Source: Methanobacteriota archaeon (lineage in GTDB: Archaea > Thermoplasmatota > Poseidoniia > Poseidoniales > Thalassarchaeaceae). Taken from it: a stretch of 55,003 nucleotides of DNA. Location: assembly GCA_002712285.1 (NCBI GenBank), contig PATC01000024.1:1-55003 (forward strand), read 5' to 3'. Positions 33,236-44,000 of the stretch are shown here, one piece after another. The notes below the pieces were generated by a model that was not told the DNA's origin, searched no databases, and saw only the letters and a program-made list of their open reading frames with translations. The position numbers were made by a program, and so were the translations under genes. Position 1 is the first letter of the stretch, and each line of letters begins with the position of its first letter.

Positions 33236-35791
33236 TCAGGGATGTCGTGCTAGAAGCCGTTGTGCATTAGCAATCGTATTATCGACAAGACGTGGACTCC
33301 ATCCGCGAAGGTCCTCTAATCGTTTCCGATCACGAGGTCCCATCTCTGCCACATGTTGTGGTTCTTCAAGTCCAATATGATGCATCTCCCTAGCTCGTAC
33401 TCGTCCAATGCCCCTTATCCCTACGAGTCCAAGGAGTTCCGAGCGGACTCCATACCTGACTCGCCGTTGAATTTCAGCGATACATTCGCTTACGTATGCT
33501 GATGCTTTTGGTTGTTCGACCTTTGCTTCTTCATCAGATGCGAGCATCCGTCTAGATGCGTACAATAGCCAATCTGCGAGATCTATTCGCGTGCGTACAT
33601 CTCCTGGTTGGGCTCCATGTTCTTTCTCTATCTCACGTATTGTACTTTCACCAATCCAAGATTCGAGAACAGTGAGAGCTTTGATTTGTCCTAATTCAAT
33701 ATCAAGTCCTTGCCGTAGATTAACCTCAGCAAGATCACTACTGGTGAGTAGCCTCTCTGGACCTATGGCCATAGCACGGTCTTCGATTACATCTGCCTCT
33801 GAAGATTTAACCCACATTGGAAGGAAATCCGGCGTTGTAGCTACGAGATGTATGAGTCCTGCAGGGGTTAGTTGGCGGCGTTCATCAAGTCCAGCAGCAA
33901 TTCTGACTGCGGTTCGAAGACCAATACGAAGTAGGTGCCCAGTTACTGGATTGAGGTAGAGTCGGGATACAGTTTCTCCAAATGGTGTAGCAGCGTAAGT
34001 CATAGTCGCGGGATCTTCATGGATTTCATCGGTATTATCCAAAGATGCAGCGGTTGTGAAACCGAATACAGCCGGCCCTTTGCGTTTTGGAATGGGATTT
34101 TTGTTCTCTCGATTAATCCAATCTAATCCATCAAGGGAGGACGCAGCTGCTGCCCATGTAGGCAGTTCATCTTCCCAATTTTCTATCACTTCCTCTTCCA
34201 TTGGCCGAGATGCGATTCGTTCTGCAACGATATCAGATTCACCACATCGTACTATCATTTCGTGTTGTACAAGCCACTCAATCATTCGATCTATTCTGTG
34301 TTCTAAATCGTGTTTGTCTATCTGGCGGGCAAGTAAAGTTTGGTCAAAGAAGGTACGCAGAGCATCTCTATCTGTCAGCCCTACTGACGCGATGGATGCG
34401 AGAATATGAGTAAGTAGTGCCGGATCTTCCTCTACAGTATCCGCTAATGGATTCGCAAGTTTTGATTGGATATCCTCGGGGAAGCCAAAGATGTAGGAAT
34501 CGATAATTTGGTCACGATCGGATTCAGTCTTTGCCATTATCCAGGATTCGCCTGCATCATCATATTGCGGCCGTCCAGCCCGCCCCTGCATCTGTTGGAT
34601 TTCCATTACTGAAAGTTCAGCATATCTCCCTCCATTCCATCGTTTCCAATCTCGGATAATTACTCGTCGAGCAGGTAGATTGACTCCTGCTGCCAAGGTT
34701 GGTGTGGCGCATAATGCCTTCAACAAACCATCTTTGAATGCATTTTCAATCTGAGAGCGTTGTTTTGAGGTTAGTCCTGCGTGATGAAAAGCGACTCCTC
34801 CTCGGATTGCGATAGCTAAGCGATCGGTTAGACTGGTTGCATCTTCACCTCGTGTCAATGAGGTGGCTAATATTTCGAGTTTGGATATTTCTTCTTTCGA
34901 TTCTTCTGTTGCCAATCGATTTAGTGTTTTTATTCGACGTTTTCCTAGTTCGCGTGCTTCTTTTTCTGCTGATGCCCGAGTTGAAACGAAGAGTAAGATT
35001 TGCCCATCGATTGAAATGGTATCTTCGAGTATAGCATCAGTAATTTTACTGGCTGAACCATTGAGTGTGCGTGGTTCAGGAAGTTCGATATTGTCATTCG
35101 GCCCCACTGCTCTGTGAACATCTAGATCTAACCCTGTCAATGTACCATATTGGAGCGTTACAGGTCTCCAATCAGATTCAATAAGATCCGCTTCCATCCA
35201 ATTTGCGAGTTCCTTAGGATTTCCAACAGTCGCGGATAAGGCAATTCTTTGTGCCTCTGGTCTAAGATGTCTCAATCGGGCAAGAAGGACCTCTAATGTT
35301 GGGCCTCTTGACGTTTCATCGATTAGATGGAATTCATCAGCAACAACAATCTCAACCTTATCTGCAAACGAAGGTCGATTCCGTAAGAGAGAATCCAGTT
35401 TCTCGGATGTACAGACCACGACATCCGCGTCGTCAATATTCCCAGTCTCTCCATCTCGATCACCTACTGCTAATCCTACTGTCATATCCACTTTTGAGCA
35501 TAGTTCGCGAAGATCGTCAACCTTCTCAGAAGCAAGTGCCTTGAGAGGAACGATGTAGAATGCGCGTGCACCTTCGCCTGCACTTTTCAAACGATTTAGG
35601 ATTGCTAGATAGGCGATGAGAGACTTACCACTGGCTGTAGGTGTAGCGACTAACAAGTTCTTTCCAGAAAGGGCAGGGGATATCGCTTCAGTTTGGGGTG
35701 GATGCAAATTCTCTATACCGTTACCAATGAGGTGATCGATTAGACGAGGATCGATGTTGAGATTGCGGACATCCCCCTTTTCCGCGCCCAT
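33236..35791 (-). CDS. hel308: Superfamily 2 DNA helicase Hel308
   Basis: This 3'-5' helicase acts on stalled forks and is an archaeal relative of POLQ/HELQ. The 851-aa protein has motif I ATPTASGKSL, motif II VVADEFHLID (DEFH where many relatives have DExH), motif III SATVGNPKELANW, motif IV-V region GVAFHHAGL and ATPTLAAGVNLPARRV, and motif VI MQGRAGRPQYDDAGES. A winged-helix and ratchet domain follow, and a C-terminal HhH (LLGLVGIRGIGRVRAREM). The length exceeds the common 700-750 aa, with extra sequence around residues 550-600. It leads the four-gene minus-strand unit. Confidence 0.95.
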   Translation of the reverse strand: MGAEKGDVRNLNIDPRLIDHLIGNGIENLHPPQTEAISPALSGKNLLVATPTASGKSLIAYLAILNRLKSAGEGARAFYIVPLKALASEKVDDLRELCSKVDMTVGLAVGDRDGETGNIDDADVVVCTSEKLDSLLRNRPSFADKVEIVVADEFHLIDETSRGPTLEVLLARLRHLRPEAQRIALSATVGNPKELANWMEADLIESDWRPVTLQYGTLTGLDLDVHRAVGPNDNIELPEPRTLNGSASKITDAILEDTISIDGQILLFVSTRASAEKEARELGKRRIKTLNRLATEESKEEISKLEILATSLTRGEDATSLTDRLAIAIRGGVAFHHAGLTSKQRSQIENAFKDGLLKALCATPTLAAGVNLPARRVIIRDWKRWNGGRYAELSVMEIQQMQGRAGRPQYDDAGESWIMAKTESDRDQIIDSYIFGFPEDIQSKLANPLADTVEEDPALLTHILASIASVGLTDRDALRTFFDQTLLARQIDKHDLEHRIDRMIEWLVQHEMIVRCGESDIVAERIASRPMEEEVIENWEDELPTWAAAASSLDGLDWINRENKNPIPKRKGPAVFGFTTAASLDNTDEIHEDPATMTYAATPFGETVSRLYLNPVTGHLLRIGLRTAVRIAAGLDERRQLTPAGLIHLVATTPDFLPMWVKSSEADVIEDRAMAIGPERLLTSSDLAEVNLRQGLDIELGQIKALTVLESWIGESTIREIEKEHGAQPGDVRTRIDLADWLLYASRRMLASDEEAKVEQPKASAYVSECIAEIQRRVRYGVRSELLGLVGIRGIGRVRAREMHHIGLEEPQHVAEMGPRDRKRLEDLRGWSPRLVDNTIANAQRLLARHP

Positions 35792-35883
35792 ACAGATGCA
35801 TTTCGCGTCATTGTCCTAAAGCATGACGAGAGATACTGGCATCGGCCGCAGTCGCTAAGTGCTTCATCTTTCCATTGCGTCGC

Positions 35884-36552
35884 ATGGACGGCGGTAATGA
35901 TGCGATTCAAGCTCTGTCCCTCCTTGAGGAGGAACCAGACGTTAATGACTGGGTGGAAATCCTCTGGGGTTGCTTCCTCATCGCTATCGGTCTCCATCGT
36001 CTCTTCCATCCGGGGGACCTTCTAGATGAGAGTGCGATGCGCTGGATTGCTGGTGGAGTTGTTGGTTTGGGCATTGCTTGGATTGGGCACGGTCTGAAAG
36101 ACATGATGGTGAAGGAGAATCGAAGAGCTACTGCTGCCTTACTCTCTGGTGGTCCTCCAACAGAGACAGTTGATTACAAGTTGATTCGAGATGTCCTCCT
36201 TCATCCATCTGAATACCGTTCTTTTCTGCAGTTTGCTTACGAGCAGGCTTTCAGCGATGGAGTTCTAAGTAATGAGGAACTTGAGGAACTTAGTCAACTA
36301 GCATCTGCATTAGAACTTGGTAATCCTGAGATATCCCGTATTGCTACAGTTGCCGCGATTAACTCTGCTTTAGCGGACGGTGTGGTATCCGAAGCAGAGC
36401 GTATCTTAATTCATAATGCAGCAGAACCTCTTGGACTCAGTGAAGATGATCTTGCAAAGGTAGACTCTGCTCTTGAAGACGGTGAGATTGATGATGATGA
36501 ACGTGAGATGCTAATCTCGATGATTAATGGCCTCACAGCCGAAGAGGAATGA
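35884..36552 (+). CDS. TerB-like domain membrane protein
   Basis: The start is put at ATG 35884 (222 aa); a TTG at 35875 is possible. Two hydrophobic segments (about 28-45 and 58-76) are followed by a cytosolic all-helical domain with the TerB pattern. It repeats acidic AFSDGVLSNEELEELSQLA, ALADGVVSEAERILIHNAA and ALEDGEIDDDEREMLI units. TerB-like domains bind metals or sit at membrane-associated stress complexes. Here only the fold is supported. It diverges from hel308 across 92 bp. Confidence 0.75.
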   Translation: MDGGNDAIQALSLLEEEPDVNDWVEILWGCFLIAIGLHRLFHPGDLLDESAMRWIAGGVVGLGIAWIGHGLKDMMVKENRRATAALLSGGPPTETVDYKLIRDVLLHPSEYRSFLQFAYEQAFSDGVLSNEELEELSQLASALELGNPEISRIATVAAINSALADGVVSEAERILIHNAAEPLGLSEDDLAKVDSALEDGEIDDDEREMLISMINGLTAEEE

Positions 36553-36558
36553 TTGCTC

Positions 36559-38535
36559 TCAGACATAATTCTCTGCAACCTTACGTGCTGCTTTTTCGCT
36601 GTACCAAGTTACTGAGCCTAATATCAGGAGAATACTGTATCCCAATATTCCGAAGACAACCATCATTGGTGTAGGGTTAGACGCACCCCTAATTCCCTCG
36701 ATATTCGGTGTTACTTCCGCAGTATGGAGTAAGTTTGTTCGAATTGAAACATCGACAGCATCTAAGCCACAGTTGCAGTAGGATATACTGATCATCTCGG
36801 GGATAAGTCGTGTCGTAAATCGAACCCAATCGTTCAGATCTACTGTGGATGGGCGAGTCATCCATGCTCGATCGTTTACCGATCCTTGACCTGCAGATTC
36901 AACCATAATCCAATCGATATGTATCACATCGCCAATTGGTAGATCTGTTAGTACAAGTGATGCTTCAAGCATCAGTAAATCGAGGCTGAGAAGTCGTCCC
37001 GCTTGAAGGACGAACAGCACCTGTTCACCCTCCTGCAATCCACTGGTCCTCATTGCATCAAATATGGCCCGATCAATATCGATATCTCTCAATTCTTCGG
37101 TTTGAATTTGATATCTTCCATCTCCAGTTGAATGGACTTTATCCACATGTAGTCGCAATTGGAAGCGATCACCTGGTTTTGTAGCAAAAAATCCATTCGC
37201 AAAATCTGGTTCACCCATCTCAATTGATGTCACAATCGCGTCAAGCCGTTCGTCAATCAAGTCATCGATAGTCTTCTCTTCGGAATCAGGGAGATTAGAG
37301 GTAGCCAGAAGTGTTGGGGAAACAGATGCAGATAGTAAGATGAACACTAGCGCTACAGGTAGTCCGATGTTCTTTGACCATGAGAAGGCAGCGGGACGAC
37401 GAATAATCCATTGTACAAGTGGCAAAGCGAATAGTATCAGGCTAAGGGATGCAATACCCCCTACACCTTGACTTCCTCTAGTTTCTTCAGTTGATCCAAT
37501 CCAACCTGTTCCTGTAGGCCAATTTGCATCGAGTTCAAAATCGCTGGCTTCATTTGCTCCAGAACCTGCGAGTATCTCTTCAGCTATCCAAGAATAGATG
37601 CCAAAGCGACCATCTTCACCTTCAATACAGATTCTGAGATTAGTACGATCGTTGAGTTTCCATCGCAATGTACTCTCAATGATATCTCCTCTTTCTGTGG
37701 TCTGAACAGAGGGAGCCGGTTGACGAACTCCTTGGATTGTAGTGAGTTCAGGCTGAGGTACAGACACGGCAATTTCCGCTGGCATAGGACTCCATTCGAT
37801 GTGGACTCTGAGTTCTTCCGTACGTTCTCCAGCAGAGAATGTGAAGCAGTCGATATCAGCTTCAATCAATGCGCCATTTACGTTTTCACCGATTTCAATT
37901 GCAACTGGTTCTGTCATTGAACTTGGTTCATCTACATCTACCTGTGATGGAATTAGATTCCACTGAACTGGAATATCGACATAAGACACTCCTTTCAATC
38001 CAAGTTTCCATGTAACAGGTCGATCGATTTCGAAGGTTAGCGTGATTTGGATGAGATCACCGGGACTAAGTAATCGGCCGTTACTGAGGTCAAGCGCTTC
38101 ATCTTCGAGACGATATTCTTCGGCTTCTGTCAGAGGGTTACCTGATTGACCTTGAATAGTCCATTCATTTGTTGAGGGTCCTAGAGCGAGAATGATATTC
38201 AAATCCGGTCGGAGATAACTCCCAGGGTCTTCTTCTATGTCTAGTTCGATTACAAGTGTCTCAAGAATCTCCGGAATCAGAGCATGTCCTTCCTGAGGGG
38301 GAGACATTACGAATTCTAAACGTACGATTTCAGGAGACAAAGGGCTAGCTCCATTTTCTTGATTTGAAATTGTATCGATACCTACCATGAGGTTGGTAAG
38401 TTGGCAGGTTTGCTCATCAGAACAGGTTAGATTCAGGCGATTATCCACCGGTCCGAGTTCAGCACTAATTGGGGTTGGCATTAGGAGCAGAAGAAAGACA
38501 GATGTCAGAATCCCCCCTCGAATCCGGTCTGCCAT
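36559..38535 (-). CDS. Multi-domain membrane protein of unknown function
   Basis: The 658-aa protein has a signal peptide (GGILTSVFLLLLMPTPISA) and a first outside beta-rich region of about 325 residues. Two hydrophobic segments follow around 355-405 (IASLSLILFALPLVQWII; PVALVFILLSASVSPTLLA), then a second outside region of about 210 residues, and a C-terminal TM (VVFGILGYSILLILGSVTW) with a short basic tail. Two TM segments between two outside domains give both the same orientation. It is the last gene of a three-gene minus-strand operon with 9-bp gaps. No family recognised. Confidence 0.75.
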   Translation of the reverse strand: MADRIRGGILTSVFLLLLMPTPISAELGPVDNRLNLTCSDEQTCQLTNLMVGIDTISNQENGASPLSPEIVRLEFVMSPPQEGHALIPEILETLVIELDIEEDPGSYLRPDLNIILALGPSTNEWTIQGQSGNPLTEAEEYRLEDEALDLSNGRLLSPGDLIQITLTFEIDRPVTWKLGLKGVSYVDIPVQWNLIPSQVDVDEPSSMTEPVAIEIGENVNGALIEADIDCFTFSAGERTEELRVHIEWSPMPAEIAVSVPQPELTTIQGVRQPAPSVQTTERGDIIESTLRWKLNDRTNLRICIEGEDGRFGIYSWIAEEILAGSGANEASDFELDANWPTGTGWIGSTEETRGSQGVGGIASLSLILFALPLVQWIIRRPAAFSWSKNIGLPVALVFILLSASVSPTLLATSNLPDSEEKTIDDLIDERLDAIVTSIEMGEPDFANGFFATKPGDRFQLRLHVDKVHSTGDGRYQIQTEELRDIDIDRAIFDAMRTSGLQEGEQVLFVLQAGRLLSLDLLMLEASLVLTDLPIGDVIHIDWIMVESAGQGSVNDRAWMTRPSTVDLNDWVRFTTRLIPEMISISYCNCGLDAVDVSIRTNLLHTAEVTPNIEGIRGASNPTPMMVVFGILGYSILLILGSVTWYSEKAARKVAENYV

Positions 38536-38544
38536 ACCCCAGGG

Positions 38545-39081
38545 TCAGGATTCTGTATCATGAGTTTGTCCCGTCGGTACATCGATTAGTTTCACTCTAC
38601 ATACTCTGCATAGATATCTTCCGTTGCTTCTACGGGAGCGATGATGTTTTCGTTTACAATTTGGACAAGTCCACAACCATCTAGCAGCTCTTTGACGTAG
38701 ATATTGGCCAAAGGAAGGGCCTGATTCACGTGCATTCTGATTTGGCCAACGCGCTTCAAGGCCCCTAAACAAACGGTCATGTCGAACATGACCAATTGCA
38801 TGCAGCATCTCATGATACATTAGAAACTGAGCATAATCATGCCAACCGTCTTCGATTGCTACAGGATGGAGTGCAATCTCTCTTACATCTTTGATGCCTT
38901 TACTCCCACCGCGTGGACCAGGGTGGTAGCGGCAAACTGCATGCATCCGAGTCGCATTACGACGGAGTGTTCCTAACGGTACTTGTCGTAACTCATCAGC
39001 TTGGGTAAAATCGATGACTCCTAAATCAATCATCACTGGAAGTACTCGTTCCCTGATATGAATGAGTTCAGAATAGGACAT
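38545..39081 (-). CDS. SprT-like zinc metalloprotease with zinc ribbon
   Basis: The 178-aa protein carries YHEMLHAIGHVRHDRLF, an HExxH zinc site followed by a further His, in the SprT/Spartan manner. A C-terminal zinc ribbon follows (CPNCKRKH, then YLCRVCRVKLI). Spartan-family proteases degrade proteins crosslinked to DNA, and the SprT domain with a trailing ribbon is the compact prokaryotic form. A role in DNA-protein crosslink repair is therefore inferred by homology only. It is encoded between the thioesterase and the membrane protein with 9-bp gaps. Confidence 0.85.
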   Translation of the reverse strand: MSYSELIHIRERVLPVMIDLGVIDFTQADELRQVPLGTLRRNATRMHAVCRYHPGPRGGSKGIKDVREIALHPVAIEDGWHDYAQFLMYHEMLHAIGHVRHDRLFRGLEARWPNQNARESGPSFGQYLRQRAARWLWTCPNCKRKHHRSRRSNGRYLCRVCRVKLIDVPTGQTHDTES

Positions 39082-39090
39082 TTTCTCGCC

Positions 39091-39567
39091 TCATGACCAA
39101 CGATGGTATGCGGGATGTCCTTCTTTCACCGCTACAAAAAGCCCTTCTCCACGTGCACACAAATTATTCTCCGCGTACAATTCCATCCTAACAACTGCCC
39201 TGTCTACTTGCAGATCGGTAACTTCGCTGATGATGGTTAGTTCCTCTTGTGAAGGTGTAGGACGTCTCAGTTGGATACTGTAGTTTGCTGTGACCGTACA
39301 CGGTGGTTCTTCCATTTTGTTTGATTCCATAATTGCTATGGCTGCAGTCCAATTCCCATGGCAGTCGAGTAATGTTCCAATGATGCCACCGTTAACCATA
39401 CCGGGAAATGCTTGGTGTTGTTCCTCAGTAACAAAGGTCATTCGTAATCCATGTTCTACATCATCTCGACGAAAAGATCGAATCCTCAGACCTTCCTTGT
39501 TAGCCGGCCCACAGCCGAAACAGATTGAACTTGGAGCATGTGTTTCCTGGACCGAGGTATCAGTCAT
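39091..39567 (-). CDS. PaaI-family hotdog thioesterase
   Basis: The start ATG 39567 gives 158 aa, beginning just before CFGCGPANKEGLRI. The open frame extends to 39654 (ATG 39651) but that N-terminus is basic and unlike the family. FPGMVNGGIIGTLLDCHGNW is the hotdog helix, with the Gly-Gly-x-x-x-x-L-x-D pattern of PaaI/ACOT13-type acyl-CoA thioesterases. The acyl substrate cannot be inferred. First gene of a minus-strand operon with the SprT-like protease. Confidence 0.85.
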   Translation of the reverse strand: MTDTSVQETHAPSSICFGCGPANKEGLRIRSFRRDDVEHGLRMTFVTEEQHQAFPGMVNGGIIGTLLDCHGNWTAAIAIMESNKMEEPPCTVTANYSIQLRRPTPSQEELTIISEVTDLQVDRAVVRMELYAENNLCARGEGLFVAVKEGHPAYHRWS

Positions 39568-39700
39568 TGTAGTGGCATGGTTGTAAACGGTCCTTGAGGT
39601 TCGGGGTCTATATCTTCCATTCATGTTAGCACATTTTCTGCCATGTGTCATCACATGGGTTCAAGGACCCACGGAATCCCCATTATGTTGAGGTCTGGTT

Positions 39701-41029
39701 TTGTCGGACTCTTCTAAGCGGAAGTCCTCCAAGAATAAGTCCTCCACTAAGGTATCGAATCAACTACCTAGAAGCCGTCGTAAAAAGGTCGAGAAGGCAC
39801 TTGAGGATGGCGTCAATCCCAAGGGTTCACCACGCTCAAAGAAGAAACCAAAGATCCATCGTTTTGCACGCAACCGAGTCAAGGTTGGCACAATGCGTAC
39901 GATACGCTTCCCATTATTGGAGACAGAAATGGGCGACCCGTGGCCTGTTAGAGTCACGGTTATCCATGGTTCAAAGCCAGGACCAGTGTTGACTCTTCTT
40001 GGCGCAGTTCATGGTGACGAACTTATTGGACCCATGGCGTTGACTCATCTATTGGGCTCACAATTCTGTGGAACTGATCGTCCTATTGATCCAGATAACC
40101 TAGCGGGTACTATTCGAGTTGTACCCGTTGTTAATCTCCCAGGATACCGGATGCGAAGCCGTTACTTCCCAGATGGAAGAGATTTGAATCGCGAATCGCC
40201 CGGATCATTGAAGGGCAATACCACATCTAGAGTAGCTAAGCGAATCTTTGAGAACATAATCAAAGGATCCGATTATGTCATCGATGTCCATACTGCAGCA
40301 CGTGGAAGAACCAATTTACCACAGATTCGTGCCGATTTAGCAGACCCTGCAAGTAATCTGATAGCGCGTGCTTTCGGAATCGAGGTAATTCTTGATTCAT
40401 TAGGCCCCAGGGGTTCTTTCCGTCGTTCAGCCAATGAGATGGATATCGGGTATGTGACCTATGAGGGGGGTGGTGCAAATGCTTCGGATGCAGGAGCCGT
40501 ACAAGTAGTCCTCTATGGTATTCTGAATGTCATGCGTTCATTATCGATGATATCTGGCAATCCTTCTCGGCCTCAGGCACGTCTACTAGCACACGGCTCT
40601 CAATGGATTCGAGCAGATGAGGGCGGCCTTCTCGATATGCGAACGCCTGCAGGGAGATTTGTGGAAGAGGGTGAAATTGTTGCTACAATCACAGATCCGG
40701 AGCGTCCCGGTGCAATTGCTACCGTCATCTCTCCTGTTCAGGGTCTCCTTATCTGTACAGCAACGAACCCATACGTGAATTCTGGGGCTCCAGTAGGTCA
40801 TCTTCTACCAATACATCGTGGGCGTAAAACTGTGGAGTCGATGTTGAATGAAGATCGGGTTCTTGTTCCATCTGGAACAGACGGCGATCCTCCTTGGAGA
40901 GAAGAGACCGAGGTTGACGAGATTCAGGTTGAAGGCGAATGGTTCGAGGGGAGCGTCGATGGTGGTTGGCATTCAGAAATTAATCCACCTGTGCCACAGG
41001 TTAGTGCAGAGGAAGAAGCTGAATCCTGA
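39701..41029 (+). CDS. AstE/AspA-family zinc hydrolase (succinylglutamate desuccinylase-like)
   Basis: This 442-aa protein begins at TTG 39701, supported by GAGGT at 39690-39694 and the lack of any in-frame ATG before the fold. A basic, Ser/Lys-rich extension of about 65 residues comes first. The M14-like zinc site is LGAVHGDELIGP (His and Glu) and VIDVHTAARG (His). RDLNRESPG binds substrate, and VTYEGGG holds the probable catalytic Glu. The C-terminal beta-barrel is typical (ADEGGLLDMRTPAG, ATVISPVQGLLI). Family members remove acyl groups from amino acids or act on peptides. The substrate is unknown. A mildly acidic Trp-rich tail follows. Confidence 0.87.
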   Translation: MSDSSKRKSSKNKSSTKVSNQLPRSRRKKVEKALEDGVNPKGSPRSKKKPKIHRFARNRVKVGTMRTIRFPLLETEMGDPWPVRVTVIHGSKPGPVLTLLGAVHGDELIGPMALTHLLGSQFCGTDRPIDPDNLAGTIRVVPVVNLPGYRMRSRYFPDGRDLNRESPGSLKGNTTSRVAKRIFENIIKGSDYVIDVHTAARGRTNLPQIRADLADPASNLIARAFGIEVILDSLGPRGSFRRSANEMDIGYVTYEGGGANASDAGAVQVVLYGILNVMRSLSMISGNPSRPQARLLAHGSQWIRADEGGLLDMRTPAGRFVEEGEIVATITDPERPGAIATVISPVQGLLICTATNPYVNSGAPVGHLLPIHRGRKTVESMLNEDRVLVPSGTDGDPPWREETEVDEIQVEGEWFEGSVDGGWHSEINPPVPQVSAEEEAES

Positions 41030-41032
41030 GTA

Positions 41033-44000
41033 TCAACGACCAGACCATGGGTCATCATCGAAATTAGGTGCTTCGGGGATATCGAAGCCGATACGTTGGC
41101 GATTATGTATCGGAGGTGGGGACCAGGCCTCAACATGATCTGAACGATTTCCGCCACGGAGTATCAGAGCAAGTACCAGCAGGACAAAGAGTACCCCCAT
41201 GCCAATGAGTATCTCTTGAGGCACCCCGTAGGCATCGAGGAAGTTGCTCTGCTCATTGGAAGCCGTTGTTTCATCATCGTCATCATCTGCAGGCATACAA
41301 GCCATCTCAGTGCATACCCATTGGCCAGAATCACAGACACAGTCATTGCAACCATCTCCTGCAGGTTTTGTATCATCTTCCTCGCATATCGGTTCAGGCT
41401 CGGGTTCAGGCTCCGGTGTAGGTTCAGGTGGCGTATTTGCGATTAAGCGCACAGTCCAACCTAGTTCGATCGTGCTGTTTGCATCCTCGAGATGAATCCG
41501 GTATGCGACAGTAATACGTTCTTGGACACAGAGAATAGACTCGAACTCATTGGAAGGATTGAGACAATCCACGAGTGGAATCGTCAATGTTTCTCCAGTT
41601 TCATTCATTAATTTTCCATCTCGAGTCCATGATTGATTGAATTCGACGCCTTCTGGGATTCCGGAGAAACTCAATGTAATCTCGGAATCTGTTATGGTAT
41701 GATCAATGAAAATCGAAGGATACTGTGTCAGTCCGCTTTCGCGATCGATGTCCTCGTCGATGATAGAATCGCAATCGTCGTCAATATTATTCCAAAGTTC
41801 TGTTGCACCAGGATGGATGGTAGAAACGTTGTCATTACAATCGAAAAGCCAGATTGTACCGTCCGAATCAGCATCGATTTCAGGGACCAAAGGATCTGTC
41901 ATGTACTGCAGAACCTCTGTTCCGTCATCTAATCCATCTCCATCTGAATCGTTATTCATGTGGTTGGTGGAATAGTTGTGATATTCTTCGTAATCGTATA
42001 GTCCATCCATGTCAAAATCGGTAGTTACGAAAGTCTCATCGATTTCGGTATTACAGTTCTGATCGATGCCATCAAGAATCTCGATTGCTCCAGGGTTAAT
42101 CGCGGATTCGTTATCATCACAATCTTGGAACCAGTAGTATCCATCGCTGTCAGCATCGAGGTCAACGACGAGTGGGTCGGTGGAATGAATGTTGACTTCA
42201 TCTCCATCAATTAGTCCATCTCCGTCGGTATCTGAATTAGCATGGTTAGTGCCGTGAACATGGTATTCGTCATAATCCGAGAGACCGTCTGAATCAGTAT
42301 CAATGAAATTGTAGCCTTCGTCGATTACCATATCGCAATCGTCGTCTATTCCGTTGAGTAGTTCAGGACGACCTGGGTTAATGTTGGGATCTGTATCATC
42401 ACAATCCTGGAACCAGTAGTATAGATCGCTATCAGCATCGTTGTCAAAAACAAGTGGATCGCTGTTGTGAATGAGAACTTCTTGACCATCGGTTAAACCA
42501 TCTCCGTCGGTGTCTGCAAGATTCGGATTTGTACCGTTCACAAGAACCTCAACACCGTCGCTGAGTCCATCTCCGTCAGAGTCGACATTCAGGGGGTCGG
42601 TAGATTCGTTGAATAATTCATCTCCGTCGTTGAGACCGTCTCCATCGGTATCAGCTAGATTTGGATTTGTATTGTGGATATTGGTCTCGTTCATGTCACT
42701 AATCCCATCTCCATCCGTATCACTGCCCTCATTGACTCCATGGAAAACTAGGTGCCAGTCATCGAAGGTACCAGTATCTCCATTGGCCTTGTCTTCAATT
42801 GATAGTGTCCAATCTCCGAGAGCGAACTCATCCATATGGCGGACAGACCCAAACGACCAAGCGGTGTAGTCGTTACCAGAATCTGAATGTTCTTCTGCAA
42901 GTATGGAATCAGTTCCATCTGGAGAAGTTAGGATAATTTCGAGATCTCCTCTTGCAGTATGTGAGATATTGACTACGACTTCTACATATTCGATCCGAAG
43001 GTCTTGATTGATGGTGATAGTGTCAGTTACCGGGGCTCCGTTATCTGCAATTGAACTGGACACTGTTGACATACTGGAGCTGAAAGAAGCCTCAGTTTGC
43101 AGTTTAGTCCAATTGGCTGCAAGACTCACTGCAGCATGCGCATCGACAACTCCGAATCCATAAGTGTGAGAGATTTCATGGCCGGCGCCATTTGTAGACC
43201 ATGAGGAATCAGAGGGGTCATTCTTTCGAGCGGATTTTGCGAGGATGGCCATAACATCACGGGCAGTTAGGGTCGGATCAACATCAAGGATGAGTGCAGC
43301 TACTCCAGAGACAAGCGGTGTAGCTGATGATGTACCACCGAAGTTACGAGCGACGTCACCACTACTGTTGTAGCCTCCTGATCCGGGAATATCTGCGGTT
43401 ACAATGCCAAGGGAGCCACCGTTTGAGTGTGCCACTACGAGGACATTTGCCCCCTCTTCAGAGTACCAAGATTGCGTTCCAGAATTGGTGATTGCGCCTA
43501 CCGAAATTGTTTGTCGGGCATTAGCATAGCCATCGTAGTTAGAATTGTCACTATCCCCGTGACCATTTCCTCCAGCCCATGTGATGATATTTCCAAGGCC
43601 TCCGCGGCCTGTAGTGAAATCCGATTCAAATGCAGCAATCAGGAGTGGACCAGGACCTTCGAGAGTTTCCCCATCATCAGACGGGCCCCATGAGTTACTG
43701 TATATGTCATTGTCCTGGTCATTCAGGCTCAGTGCATTAGCCGCTGTTGAATCAGAAAATCCACAGGCGATGAGCCTTGTACCACTCATGTCAGAATTAT
43801 AGGCGACCCCAGCAATACCATAGGTATTGTTCCCGCGTCCTCCAGCAACTCCTGCTGCTGATGTACCATGACCATGACTAGATGATGGAGTTGGGTCACC
43901 ATCATTGCTGCAATAGTCGTAAGAATCTGCACTCTGGTACCCAGGGGAGAGATCGGTATGGCTGTGTGCAAATCCATCGTCAATAATTGATATTTGGACG

